This document shows, one piece after another, positions 1-9,101 of a stretch of 64,000 nucleotides of DNA (the stretch's first letter is position 1; every line of letters begins with the position of its first letter). The notes beneath the pieces are model-generated. The model was not told the origin of the DNA and made no database searches. It saw only the letters and a program-made list of their open reading frames with translations. The stretch is from Candidatus Poribacteria bacterium (lineage in GTDB: Bacteria > Poribacteria > WGA-4E > WGA-3G): the NCBI GenBank assembly GCA_022822085.1, contig JAJECK010000153.1, forward strand, positions 1 to 64,000. Direction: 5' to 3'. Position numbers and translations under genes: made by a program.

Positions 1-2
1 GG

Positions 3-119
3 CAAGATACCTACCGGAAACTCGCTCTTAGCTACGATAAACTCAAAGAAACTCGTTTAGGGTTTCGATATTTAGCAGGTTCTATGATTAACTTTCGTGT
101 GACTTTCAACGATTCTTAA
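3..119 (+). pseudogene. C-terminal end of a probable IS5-like transposase (cut by window edge)
   Basis: A reading frame is open from base 3 to a TAA at 117-119 and gives 38 residues ending in FRVTFNDS. The segment YRKLALSYDKLKETRLGF followed by a short hydrophobic stretch resembles the last helix of IS5-type DDE transposases, which commonly end with a 'RYDKL.ET..GF..LA' pattern. The body of the gene lies outside the window, so neither completeness nor family can be settled. It could also be the tail of another helical protein. The ATG of the next gene follows 12 bases later. Confidence 0.4.
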
Positions 120-131
120 ATCGTACTCGCT

Positions 132-3107
132 ATGAGTTCTAAGGAAAATATTGTGCGAAAGAATATTGTTATTTCATTACTACTGTTAACCCTTGTTATT
201 TGTTCACCTTATTGTTTATATCTTTGCTCAGTCGAGGCAAATGGTGATGGTTCAGCAGCGAATGGTGAAGAAGCTCCGCCGACGTTTAAGTTAGTCCTTG
301 AACCGGCGATTCCATCTACTTGGCCGGAGTGGCGGCCTGAATATAAAAAGAATGCGTTATTTGTTGCCACCATCAAAGGCGAGACAGCGACAGGTCAAAA
401 GATTACGAAATTTACGAATGTCCAGTTTACGTTTAAGATTGTCAAACCGTCACAATGGAAAGGTGTCTGCATGAATTTTAAGGGAGATACCGATGTAGCA
501 GATTCCTATGATTTGTTTTTCCGAAAAAAAGATAACGCGAGTGGTTCAGGATATACGTATACGATAACGCATCCGATAGAGGTTCCGGGCGAGAAAGAGA
601 ATGTGTCGGGCAAACCCGTTGAGATAGGATTAGGAATGATGGAAACGGGTGGCGATAATAGTAGTGTTACTGTCTCTGTCCGTATTAACGATTATGCGGC
701 GGTCGGCACTTTATCTGCAAGTGCTACCTTCAACTACGAAGACCCCCGTTCAGGGAGCTCATCATCAAAAGGGAAGGCGAGTGGTAAGATCAGTATTCCT
801 TTAGATAATAATGGCAATGACATTGCGGATGGCTGGTTAGATGACCATATTCACAATTACGATCCGTGGGCTGATGAGGAAACGGGACCTGGTAACAACG
901 CACACACAGGCGACGGTTTAACGGTGTTTGAAGAATATCGTGGGTTTATGGTTCAAGAGGAACCGAAATCTACAAAACCGACCGAAAAGGATGTATTCAT
1001 CTATTCCGAGTTTGAAACCGAAGGCATCGGATATACAGAATCTGCATTGCCTGCAGGTCTCAAAGCACACCAAATACAAAGAGATGAATTGTATACACCT
1101 CCAGATGAAGATGGAGTGCCTTGGAGACCAACAGACGGGTTTTCTAATGACAACGTGTTGTCAATAAACCACCAAACCTGCACCGACGGTCACTACAAGA
1201 CACTATTACAAGTCGTCAAACAGCGCGCACTCTGGGTGATGGACGCACCAAACCTAATACCACGCATATACGGACAAACACAGGGAAAGAGCAGTGCATT
1301 TCCAAGTGCACCTCATGAAACAAATTATATTGTGATCAATAAGGATTGGATCAATGAACTTGACAGCTTGCTCATAGCAAAGAAAAGCAGTAGTGGTTTT
1401 CTCTGGCCCCATGGAATACCTGAACAACCAGGGGCTCGCAGGTCTGAGATGGTAAAGCGAACGATTACGCATGAAATTGGACACGGTATCGGATTATACC
1501 ATCCTTTTAATCCTATTCCAAATGGTCAACCCAGTGGACCGCGAGTCCGTTATCATGATAGAGTAACCTATCTCCATGATACAAATGTCTGTCAGCATGA
1601 AATACCTCCTGGTCCACATAATAGCGAACGGTGCGGGACGACTACACCACATAAGACATGGGATTCTGGCACAACTGTTATGGATTACGGCAGTGAGCAT
1701 GCGATAGAAACATACATGGAAATCAATGCGTTGACTTATGACCAAGCAGAATATTTAGCAGATTTAGAGAGAGCCACCCAATATCACTCACCCTTGCATG
1801 ATAAGGAATACCTGTTTGTAATGCCAAGCATTCATAAAGTACATCAAGATAAAGCCAAGCCTACCGATGAAAATGGGAATACGCAACTTCGTAAAAACAA
1901 ACCGAAATGGTCACCACCAAACGACGATGAGACTAATAGTAACACTGAGACAAGTAGTGACACCAGTACTACAGATCCTCCGCAACCAGACGCACCGACA
2001 GGTATAAGTATGACTGCAGGTGACGGTCAAATCCGGCTATCCTGGTCCCCTGTCAGCGGCACAGTTACCGAATACAAATATCAGTATCGTGAAAACGGCG
2101 GAAGTTGGAGTTCCTGGATATCCGCAAAATTGGCAACATTCGTGGATGTCATGAACTTAGTTAATGGCTCAACCTATCAGTTTAACGTGATCGCAATGAA
2201 TGGTCAGGTGGAAGGTGTAGTAGCCAGTACGTCGTTAGGTGTGACACCTGCAACAGTCCCTGGAGCACCAACAAGTTTGAGTGGTGAAAGATATAATCGA
2301 GGTGTGAAGTTAAGTTGGAATCCCCCAGATGATGATGGCGGTGCAGATGTCACTGAATACCAATACCAGTATAGTTACACTTATGAGACTTATGGTGACT
2401 GGACAACGGTAGTCGGAACGGACGGGAGGGTGTCTATGGACAGGAGGGTGTCTATTGGTGGTCTAACAAACGGTAGACAATACCAGTTCCGAGTGCGCGC
2501 TAAGAATGACGAGGGATATGGTGCTGCATCACAGCCTATTTATAAGACGCCTGCCACTACACCATCGGCACCAGTTGACTTTACGGTGACAGCAGGCGAT
2601 AGTGAAGTAACACTTGAGTGGACAGCACCCTATTCGAATGGGGGTTTAATAATTACCGATTACGAATACAGTTATCGCGAAGGGAGTAGTGGTAGTTGGG
2701 GTACGGGGACATCCGCGGGGACCGATCTATCAGCAACTGTAACCGATCTTACAAATGGCACTGAGTATGAATTCTGTGTGTATGCGGAGAATAGTGTTGG
2801 TAGCGGTTCGTGGGCAGGTCCGTCAAGTGCGACACCGCACCCCCCACCTGTTTGGAGTGATATCCCGGATCCGTACAACCTTACGGTAGGTGATAGTTTT
2901 AGTTTAGACTTAAGTAGTTATGTGACAGGGAGTCCGACGATAACGTGGACTTCTGGATGGATACCTGCTGGCTTGTCATTCAGTAATGGGGTCCTGAGTG
3001 GCACGGTGACAGGCGTTGAGACCCGGAGTCTTCAATTCACCGCAACCAACACCGCGGGGACTGCTAATAGCGAATGGGTTCAGATCATCGTTCAAGCTGC
3101 ACAGTAA
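132..3107 (+). CDS. Secreted metzincin-like metalloprotease with three fibronectin III domains
   Basis: A 991-residue protein with an N-terminal hydrophobic signal segment (about residues 12-35). The zinc motif HEIGHGIGLYHP supplies His447, Glu448, His451 and His457, and VMDYGS near residue 517 fits a metzincin Met-turn. Together these support a zinc endopeptidase of the metzincin clan. A spacer rich in Asp, Thr and Ser (about 590-620) leads to three fibronectin type III repeats (about 622-708, 712-810 and 812-904), each with a 'L.NG..Y.F.V.A.N' signature. A C-terminal Ig-like putative domain (He_PIG type, about 907-990) follows. The likely role is extracellular degradation or adhesion. An in-frame 18-bp duplication lies in the second FnIII domain. 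The exact peptidase family was not determined. Confidence 0.8.
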   Translation: MSSKENIVRKNIVISLLLLTLVICSPYCLYLCSVEANGDGSAANGEEAPPTFKLVLEPAIPSTWPEWRPEYKKNALFVATIKGETATGQKITKFTNVQFTFKIVKPSQWKGVCMNFKGDTDVADSYDLFFRKKDNASGSGYTYTITHPIEVPGEKENVSGKPVEIGLGMMETGGDNSSVTVSVRINDYAAVGTLSASATFNYEDPRSGSSSSKGKASGKISIPLDNNGNDIADGWLDDHIHNYDPWADEETGPGNNAHTGDGLTVFEEYRGFMVQEEPKSTKPTEKDVFIYSEFETEGIGYTESALPAGLKAHQIQRDELYTPPDEDGVPWRPTDGFSNDNVLSINHQTCTDGHYKTLLQVVKQRALWVMDAPNLIPRIYGQTQGKSSAFPSAPHETNYIVINKDWINELDSLLIAKKSSSGFLWPHGIPEQPGARRSEMVKRTITHEIGHGIGLYHPFNPIPNGQPSGPRVRYHDRVTYLHDTNVCQHEIPPGPHNSERCGTTTPHKTWDSGTTVMDYGSEHAIETYMEINALTYDQAEYLADLERATQYHSPLHDKEYLFVMPSIHKVHQDKAKPTDENGNTQLRKNKPKWSPPNDDETNSNTETSSDTSTTDPPQPDAPTGISMTAGDGQIRLSWSPVSGTVTEYKYQYRENGGSWSSWISAKLATFVDVMNLVNGSTYQFNVIAMNGQVEGVVASTSLGVTPATVPGAPTSLSGERYNRGVKLSWNPPDDDGGADVTEYQYQYSYTYETYGDWTTVVGTDGRVSMDRRVSIGGLTNGRQYQFRVRAKNDEGYGAASQPIYKTPATTPSAPVDFTVTAGDSEVTLEWTAPYSNGGLIITDYEYSYREGSSGSWGTGTSAGTDLSATVTDLTNGTEYEFCVYAENSVGSGSWAGPSSATPHPPPVWSDIPDPYNLTVGDSFSLDLSSYVTGSPTITWTSGWIPAGLSFSNGVLSGTVTGVETRSLQFTATNTAGTANSEWVQIIVQAAQ
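2420..2455 (+). repeat. 18-bp tandem in-frame duplication inside FnIII domain 2
   Basis: Two 18-base units (2420-2437 and 2438-2455) differ by one base (ggacg versus ggaca) and encode GRVSMD/RRVSIG. They lengthen the segment just before the conserved 'GLTNG' turn of the second fibronectin III repeat by six residues without breaking the frame. Confidence 0.85.
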
Positions 3108-3738
3108 CTTGACATTCCTGATGCAGATTTAACCGAAACACGGAATTCAGTCTTTCAGTTTAAACCTAATTAACTACTGCTTCGTCAATATATTATACCA
3201 TTTCTAAATGACGATGTAGCATTATTTCGTCCGTCGGGTAGAGCGAAGCGAAACCCATATGCGTCAATTTAGTGAAAAACGTTAGTGGATTTGATACACC
3301 TTTCGCCCCTCTGGGGCTTGCTGTTGGTTGGATCAATGCGGACTATACACCTTTCGCCTCTCTGAGGCTTTCGTAAATCAAATATTAGCACCAGCGGTGC
3401 GGAAGGTGTATAGAACACGTATCACCCCAAAACCCAAGCACCAGCGGTGCGAAAGGTATGGGGCTAAAATCGGGCTTATATTGCCCTCCCACAAGAAAAT
3501 CTCCGCTAAATTGACGCATAAGGGTAGAGCGAAGCGAAACCCGACACGTAGGGTTAGGCAGAGTTTCAATGTCGGGTTTCGCTTCGCTCTACCCGACCTA
3601 CAGTTGTTTATGACAATTTGTCAATTAGAAATGGTATTACAACGCTCAGTATAACAGGAACATTATACCAACAGAGATCAGTGTTGATGATTAGAAAAAT
3701 AAAAATTGTTTAAGTTCAATTAGAAAGGAATACCGCTT
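3108..3738. repeat. Intergenic region packed with inverted and direct repeats
   Basis: No convincing gene is present here. A 21-base motif beginning gggtagagcgaagcg occurs at 3236-3256 and 3522-3542, and in inverted form at about 3574-3595. The last two copies can form a long hairpin (3522-3597) around a loop of roughly 30 bases. A second pair, atgcgtcaattta near 3259 and its complement near 3508, is also inverted. Two copies of acacctttcgcc..tctg.ggctt (about 3296 and 3347) and two of agcaccagcggtgcg (about 3388 and 3437) add direct repeats. This looks like nested, decayed palindromic repeat elements (REP- or MITE-like). Confidence 0.75.
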
Positions 3739-4287
3739 ATGAAAGTTAATGAAGAGATGTCATTTTGGGATAGACTCTATATCCCTGCATTACTTAAAGG
3801 GATGTTCACAACATTAAAGCACATCCCGAAGAAGAAATTAACCGTCCAATATCCTGAAGATCCGCGAAGCGTCAATGAACGCAATGATCGCTATCGAGGT
3901 ATTCATAAACTTACCACCACAGAGAAAGATGAAATCAAGTGTGTGGCATGTTTCTTATGTGCAACTGCTTGTCCTGCTGATTGCATTACAATACAGGCGG
4001 CACCTGCTCCAGAAGGTTGGACTACCAAAGAAGGATACCAACGGGAAAAATACCCAGATGTTTTTGAAATCAACATGCTCCGATGCATTTTTTGTGGTTA
4101 TTGTGTTGAGGCGTGCCCTGAAGATGCTATTCGCATGACAGGACTGACATTACCACAATACTTCAGAGAACAACAAACTGAAGGTGAGAAACTTGGTGGA
4201 AAACGTAGTGATTTTATCTTTGATCGTGATATGTTAGTTGCAAACAATGACATCGTTCAGGAAGGATTAAGTGTTGACGCAAAATAG
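3739..4287 (+). CDS. nuoI: NADH-quinone oxidoreductase subunit I (two 4Fe-4S ferredoxin domain)
   Basis: A 182-residue protein with two classical 4Fe-4S motifs, CVACFLCATACP and CIFCGYCVEACP, spaced as in NuoI of respiratory complex I. In that complex the subunit carries clusters N6a and N6b in the peripheral arm and passes electrons toward quinone. Length and the preserved 'P..WTTKEGYQREKYPDVFEIN' stretch between the motifs (read here with its gaps) fit the family. The ATG is preceded by a purine-rich gaaagga. No other nuo gene lies nearby, which is unusual because complex I genes are normally clustered. Either the complex is encoded in dispersed pieces, or this subunit serves another ferredoxin-dependent enzyme. 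Confidence 0.88.
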   Translation: MKVNEEMSFWDRLYIPALLKGMFTTLKHIPKKKLTVQYPEDPRSVNERNDRYRGIHKLTTTEKDEIKCVACFLCATACPADCITIQAAPAPEGWTTKEGYQREKYPDVFEINMLRCIFCGYCVEACPEDAIRMTGLTLPQYFREQQTEGEKLGGKRSDFIFDRDMLVANNDIVQEGLSVDAK

Positions 4288-4490
4288 CAAATATGGTAAA
4301 TTATAATAATCCTCAAGTTTTTATCTATTTTGTGATATTCTTGTGGATAGGGTTTCAAACCCCAAATTGTTACTTTTTATGAGGGACTGATTTAGAAAAA
4401 ACGACTATTTGGTGATAGAATTTACCAGAAAATACTATACAGTATATGTGCTACATCGCGTTGTAATTCGGACAATATGTCAAAATTTGA

Positions 4491-5075
4491 ATGTTGCGTA
4501 TTGTCTGTGAACTGAATATGTTATCACACCCACCATTTCCGAAGAAGCAGTATCAAATACTCTACGCTGATCCACCCTGGGACTACAAAGGTCAACTGCA
4601 ACACACAGGTGCAGGTGGAAAAGATAGTGGAGGTGCAATAAGACATTATCCAACCATTTCTGTTACTGAAATGGCTGAGTGGAATATTGCATCCATCAGC
4701 TCAGAAAACTGTCTCCTTTTCATGTGGAGTTCATCTCCACATCTCGACCAAGCCATACTATTAGGGAAAGCCTGGGGATTTCGTTGGGCAACAGTTGCAT
4801 TTGTATGGGACAAATGCCGCGTTAACCCAGGATTCTATACGATGAGCCAATGTGAATTGTGTCTCGTATTTAAACGGGGAACAATTCCTAAACCGAGAGG
4901 GATGAGGAATATAAGGCAACTTGTCCAATCCGAACGCAGCCGACATTCAGAAAAACCGGATGAGGTGCGTAGACGGATTGATGAAATGTTTCCTGAACAG
5001 ACTAAACTTGAACTGTTTGCACGAAAGAAGGTTAAAGGTTGGGACGTGTGGGGACTTGAAATTAAAACGAATTGA
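4491..5075 (+). CDS. MT-A70 family adenine N6-methyltransferase
   Basis: A 194-residue protein with the catalytic motif YADPPWDY near residue 25, the DPPW signature of the MT-A70 family, which transfers methyl from S-adenosylmethionine to adenine N6 in DNA or RNA. Further family landmarks are 'LFMWSSSPHLDQAILLGKAWGF', given here only as a landmark from about residue 75, and 'HSEKPDEVRRRI', typical of phage- and plasmid-type members. No restriction endonuclease is adjacent, so it is probably an orphan methyltransferase. The start may be ATG 4491 or ATG 4518; neither has a good ribosome-binding site. It stands alone between two gaps of about 200 bases. Confidence 0.85.
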   Translation: MLRIVCELNMLSHPPFPKKQYQILYADPPWDYKGQLQHTGAGGKDSGGAIRHYPTISVTEMAEWNIASISSENCLLFMWSSSPHLDQAILLGKAWGFRWATVAFVWDKCRVNPGFYTMSQCELCLVFKRGTIPKPRGMRNIRQLVQSERSRHSEKPDEVRRRIDEMFPEQTKLELFARKKVKGWDVWGLEIKTN

Positions 5076-5324
5076 ATGTTGAAAAAAATGTTTGAGGTGA
5101 TTTCATCAGAAAATTACTTCAACAAGTCTATTAACTCTAATCTACGAATAAATACATATTACGCCATTTCTAAAAAAATTGCATACTCTTTAGAAAATTG
5201 ACGGTTTGTAGTTGCGCTAATCAGCGCGCCGCTTGAATGCCAATTCGTAAGGGAAAATCCTTTGTTGAATTGAGATTAATTCGTATGATTATTGCCAATG
5301 TGGAGGGCATGTCTAATTGACGCA

Positions 5325-8081
5325 ATGAATGATATATCACTTGATTTAAACCCTGACTCACTCTTTACATTAACCGATAAAATCAAAGCCAGTCTTGAAG
5401 GGCGTATCAGTTGGGGAGACACATTTGGAATAGTACTCGGTAGTAAAAACAATAAGCATTTAATTGTTTGGACTCCTAAGGAGACTTCTGAAAGTCAAAT
5501 CCTTCCAGGTTTTGATTCAAAAGATGGTAATCTAACATTAAAAATGAAGCATCGGCCAGGGGCTTGGATATCCTGGATTGATGAAGTTAAAGTTCAAGCC
5601 AATGCAGTTGATGATTATGACCGCGTTCACAAAAGTGTACAAGAATTAGAACGAAATACACGGCAGATCACTGATTTTGCTGACGGTGTCATTTCAAATA
5701 TCACTGTTCAACATTTGGGAAAATCCCTTACGCTCGCTGAACTGACTGAAGAAGTCCTACAAGTTCGTCTATCATTACCGAATAACATCAAGACAGGGGG
5801 CTATATACTTGCAAAGGCAGGAGATACCAATTGCAATTTAACAAAGGTTGTTATCCCTGAACAGACACATATCAACAGAATCCATCTTAACGAAGATGTC
5901 ATGCTTGCCGGAATAGATAAAGAAGGCTATGATACTGTTTTGGTTGCAATTCGCACACATAATAAAGTGTATCCAGATCTTCTCGATTTAGAATATAGTC
6001 TGACGTTACAAACTCAACTCAATGCTGGATCAGATAACGACTCGCATAGACCTGTCAAGATTTTGACTACCGCAGCGATTATTAATTCACTTGAACCTAA
6101 TAATGTCAAGTTAGCACCGTATGAATTTAATGCATCTGAGAAAGAAATTGAAGATGCAATTGCGAAGAGCTCTGAAAAAATTGATGAATATACGCTTAAG
6201 GCGAATCCACATGCATATCAATTGATGGTGGAATATCAACAAGGGGTTGAAAGTCGTCTTAAAGCACTCATGCTAAATCGAGGGCAACGCATTCACAATA
6301 AAGTTTGGGATGACCTTGTCCTGCGTGAATTGCGAAATACATTAAACACTTTTTGTAATTTCTATACAGAATATTTGGATGAACATTTTGATGAGTCTAT
6401 CTCAAGAGAGACTTCACAACTTCTTAGGCAGAAAATTGAACCTATAATTGATTTTTGGCAGATTGAAGAGACGCAACAACTGACATATAATCAGATGATT
6501 CAGTCAAGTTATACTTTGACCAACCAGGTTGTTGACCATGCAGCTGCACTTGTCCATGATCTTGTTTTCAAAACAGAATTAATCGAGACAGGACTTGTTA
6601 ATCCGGTTGAATTAAAGATATATTCCAATGAGGTATTGCAAGATAAAATTTATCTCCCTGAATGGACATCTGGTACTGTCCGAGAAAAAATGACACGTAT
6701 AGGTCTACGTTCAAATTTCTATCCACAGCAAATTGAAAGAATACGTAATGTTTGGTTAACTCTTCTTGAGATAGCAAACTTTGCAAGTCAAAACAACCAG
6801 AATTTTGAGCAGATTATTCAACCAATGGATGCTATTCTATTAAGTACAAAATCTTCAACTGCACAACGGAATAAACAGACCAACAGACGAACTACAAAAT
6901 TTCCGGGATTTGAATTCGGTGATAATGAACTCAAGGAAATTATCAAACAGATTGAAGACCATTACTCTATCATTAAGTTGTGGATAAAAAACGCAACGAA
7001 TGAATCGGAAAGACTGTCATTGTATTACACGACCATGTGGAGTTTAATTCTTAATGGAAAAGCACGAGAGACACTTCTATCCGATACACAACCTGCATGT
7101 GAAATCAATATCAGTGACCCTGACCAAACAAAACGACTGATGAATCTTACATTGAGTAGCCAGCTCGTTGTTGAGAATGAAAAGGATCGTAAAAACCTTG
7201 AGCGAAACCTGAATAGAGTTGTGTTGGCGAAAACAGGTCATCACCTACGTGACATTACGTCTATAGAAAAACTCACAATCCATGGAGATATAACACTTTC
7301 TCTGCTACGTGAGGAATTGATACGGTACGATGAAACTTTGACGAAACGTGCCAGCAGACTGACAACTCCGCAAAGAAAGACAAATAAGCGGAACGCTGTC
7401 AATCTGAAAAGTAATGGACAGGTATCTATTGAAAGCATTCAAGCCGAACAGACGAAAGTCACTGATATGATTTCGTTCTTAAAGCCGTACGGTGAGGCCG
7501 AAGCCATCAGTAAACTTGCTAATGCTGGACTAAACAAAAATGGTTCTGAAATTGATGAATTTCGAAAACAACAGGTCTTGAGTTTTGACCTAAATGAACT
7601 ACCAGCAATAGGCAATACTTGGCTTACAGAAATTAAGACACTGGATGATTATCCAAATCTTAGGGTATTTCTGCTGCAGAATAAATTACCGATTTCTACA
7701 ACGGGTCGGATTTTAATGGAATTACGGAAAACCTTATCCGATAATCTATTCAACCAAGTCTTAGGTTTAATTCAAGAGGTGAAAGAACTCAACAACAGTA
7801 GTTATCAGGGTGAAGTGTTAGATAGATTTATAGCCTATATCTCAGAAAAAGTGTGGAGATGGGAACTGACACAGATCACTGCTGAAGAACTTCCGGTTGT
7901 CGTTAAAGAAAAAGTGTTGACTTCCGCAGTATGTTATGAAAAAGAGGTAGAGAACTTGATGGAATACGCTGAACGTTACGATGAGTTGCTTGAGACTAAA
8001 CTGAACGATGATTCAGACATGGGTGTTCAACGTGAAAATCTTGAATCTCGCTTCCAAGAGATTGTGGAAACACTACTATAG
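5325..8081 (+). CDS. Large protein of unknown function (about 918 residues)
   Basis: I do not recognise a family. The protein is soluble in appearance, with no signal peptide or membrane segment. It is rich in charged helical sequence, with a small beta-rich N-terminal part (about residues 20-90, including RPGAWISWIDE) and a basic, low-complexity linker around KTNKRNAVNLKSNG (near residue 690). It ends 11 bases before the dehydrogenase-like gene at 8093, so the two are probably co-transcribed. The frame is open upstream to a TTG at 5292 and an ATG at 5298. ATG 5325 was chosen because the residues before it look non-conserved, but a GGAGG at 5302-5306 lies too far from it to decide. Confidence 0.6.
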   Translation: MNDISLDLNPDSLFTLTDKIKASLEGRISWGDTFGIVLGSKNNKHLIVWTPKETSESQILPGFDSKDGNLTLKMKHRPGAWISWIDEVKVQANAVDDYDRVHKSVQELERNTRQITDFADGVISNITVQHLGKSLTLAELTEEVLQVRLSLPNNIKTGGYILAKAGDTNCNLTKVVIPEQTHINRIHLNEDVMLAGIDKEGYDTVLVAIRTHNKVYPDLLDLEYSLTLQTQLNAGSDNDSHRPVKILTTAAIINSLEPNNVKLAPYEFNASEKEIEDAIAKSSEKIDEYTLKANPHAYQLMVEYQQGVESRLKALMLNRGQRIHNKVWDDLVLRELRNTLNTFCNFYTEYLDEHFDESISRETSQLLRQKIEPIIDFWQIEETQQLTYNQMIQSSYTLTNQVVDHAAALVHDLVFKTELIETGLVNPVELKIYSNEVLQDKIYLPEWTSGTVREKMTRIGLRSNFYPQQIERIRNVWLTLLEIANFASQNNQNFEQIIQPMDAILLSTKSSTAQRNKQTNRRTTKFPGFEFGDNELKEIIKQIEDHYSIIKLWIKNATNESERLSLYYTTMWSLILNGKARETLLSDTQPACEINISDPDQTKRLMNLTLSSQLVVENEKDRKNLERNLNRVVLAKTGHHLRDITSIEKLTIHGDITLSLLREELIRYDETLTKRASRLTTPQRKTNKRNAVNLKSNGQVSIESIQAEQTKVTDMISFLKPYGEAEAISKLANAGLNKNGSEIDEFRKQQVLSFDLNELPAIGNTWLTEIKTLDDYPNLRVFLLQNKLPISTTGRILMELRKTLSDNLFNQVLGLIQEVKELNNSSYQGEVLDRFIAYISEKVWRWELTQITAEELPVVVKEKVLTSAVCYEKEVENLMEYAERYDELLETKLNDDSDMGVQRENLESRFQEIVETLL

Positions 8082-8092
8082 GATTAATCGTA

Positions 8093-9016
8093 ATGAAAAT
8101 AACATTGATAGGACACAGTCAATTAGCATTTTCGGTTGCATGGGGTATCTGTCATAATGAGTTAGCACAGAAAATTGCTATTTATTCGGGGTTACAATCT
8201 GGTCCGAAACAGGTCAACCGCAGCACATCAAACCGTCGTTCTACTACAGATTGTATTGACGATCTGACTCTCTCAAATGCAATGAGCACAAGTGATACGC
8301 AAGTATCAACTACAAACACTGTTGACGATCTATCAGATTCAGATATAGTTGTGTTGCTACCCGCTTCTTTACCCTTCGGTTTTCATGCTGCACATACATT
8401 GAAATCAACGAACCTATCTTTCACTCGCCAAATTGTTCCGAAAATTCAAGAACAGCTTCAGAATGCTATCCTGTTAGTCGCAACACCTTTTGCCAATCAC
8501 ATGTCAGCATGGATACATCAAACACAAGGTGTAAATAATATAATCGGTATCGCTAACGGTGTTTCTACTGCACATCTAAAGTCCGAAATAGCAAACCGAC
8601 TCGGGCTCTCTATCAAAGATGTTTCCGCATTAGCAATTGGTAATGACGAAGACGCATATCCCTTACCACAATATTGTAGAGTTAACGGTATTCCACTTTC
8701 ACACTTAATGGATGAATCTGAAATACAAAATCTTGTTGAAGTCGTTACAAATCGTTGTCCCTATACTTCCGCAAGTGAATTTACTTTAGCAAGTCATATT
8801 CTACAGGTAGTTTCAACAATTGCTCTTGATAAGAAGCGCGTGATGAGTGCGGGGACATTAATTACATCTGAGACAACATCCGTTTTTTTGAATGTCCCAG
8901 CAAAAATCGGAAGTAACGGTATTGAGTCCATAATACCGTTAGACCTTACGGATACGCAACGAGATCAGTTTAAACAACTCATCGCAAAAAGTGCCGCCTC
9001 ACAACAATTTAACTAA
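8093..9016 (+). CDS. Lactate/malate dehydrogenase-fold protein lacking the usual catalytic residues
   Basis: The 307-residue length and layout match the LDH/MDH family. An N-terminal nucleotide-binding strand (MKITLIGHSQLAFSVAWGI) is followed by a VATPFANHM segment where enzymes have 'vtNPvd', and by GVSTAHLKSEIANRLG where they have 'GvlDsaRfr..la..lg'. The C-terminal half has the family pattern VFLNVPAKIGSNGIESIIPL. The segment that normally carries the catalytic histidine (GeHGDs.VPl) reads GNDEDAYPLPQY, and the substrate-binding arginine of 'saRfr' is His. Conventional oxidoreductase activity is therefore doubtful. It may be a binding or regulatory paralogue, or act on an unusual substrate. 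It lies just downstream of the unknown 918-residue gene. Confidence 0.65.
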   Translation: MKITLIGHSQLAFSVAWGICHNELAQKIAIYSGLQSGPKQVNRSTSNRRSTTDCIDDLTLSNAMSTSDTQVSTTNTVDDLSDSDIVVLLPASLPFGFHAAHTLKSTNLSFTRQIVPKIQEQLQNAILLVATPFANHMSAWIHQTQGVNNIIGIANGVSTAHLKSEIANRLGLSIKDVSALAIGNDEDAYPLPQYCRVNGIPLSHLMDESEIQNLVEVVTNRCPYTSASEFTLASHILQVVSTIALDKKRVMSAGTLITSETTSVFLNVPAKIGSNGIESIIPLDLTDTQRDQFKQLIAKSAASQQFN

Positions 9017-9101
9017 AATAGACTGATTGCGATTTCTACATTATCACTCCAAAAGCAATTTCTGTTAATCGACATAATAATATACCAACTTGGTTAATTT
9101 G

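Noticed and set aside
3328-3654. A 108-residue ORF between the metalloprotease and nuoI
   Set aside because: It is made of the palindromic and direct repeats of this gap, its Arg-rich product mirrors the repeat units, and it has no ribosome-binding site.
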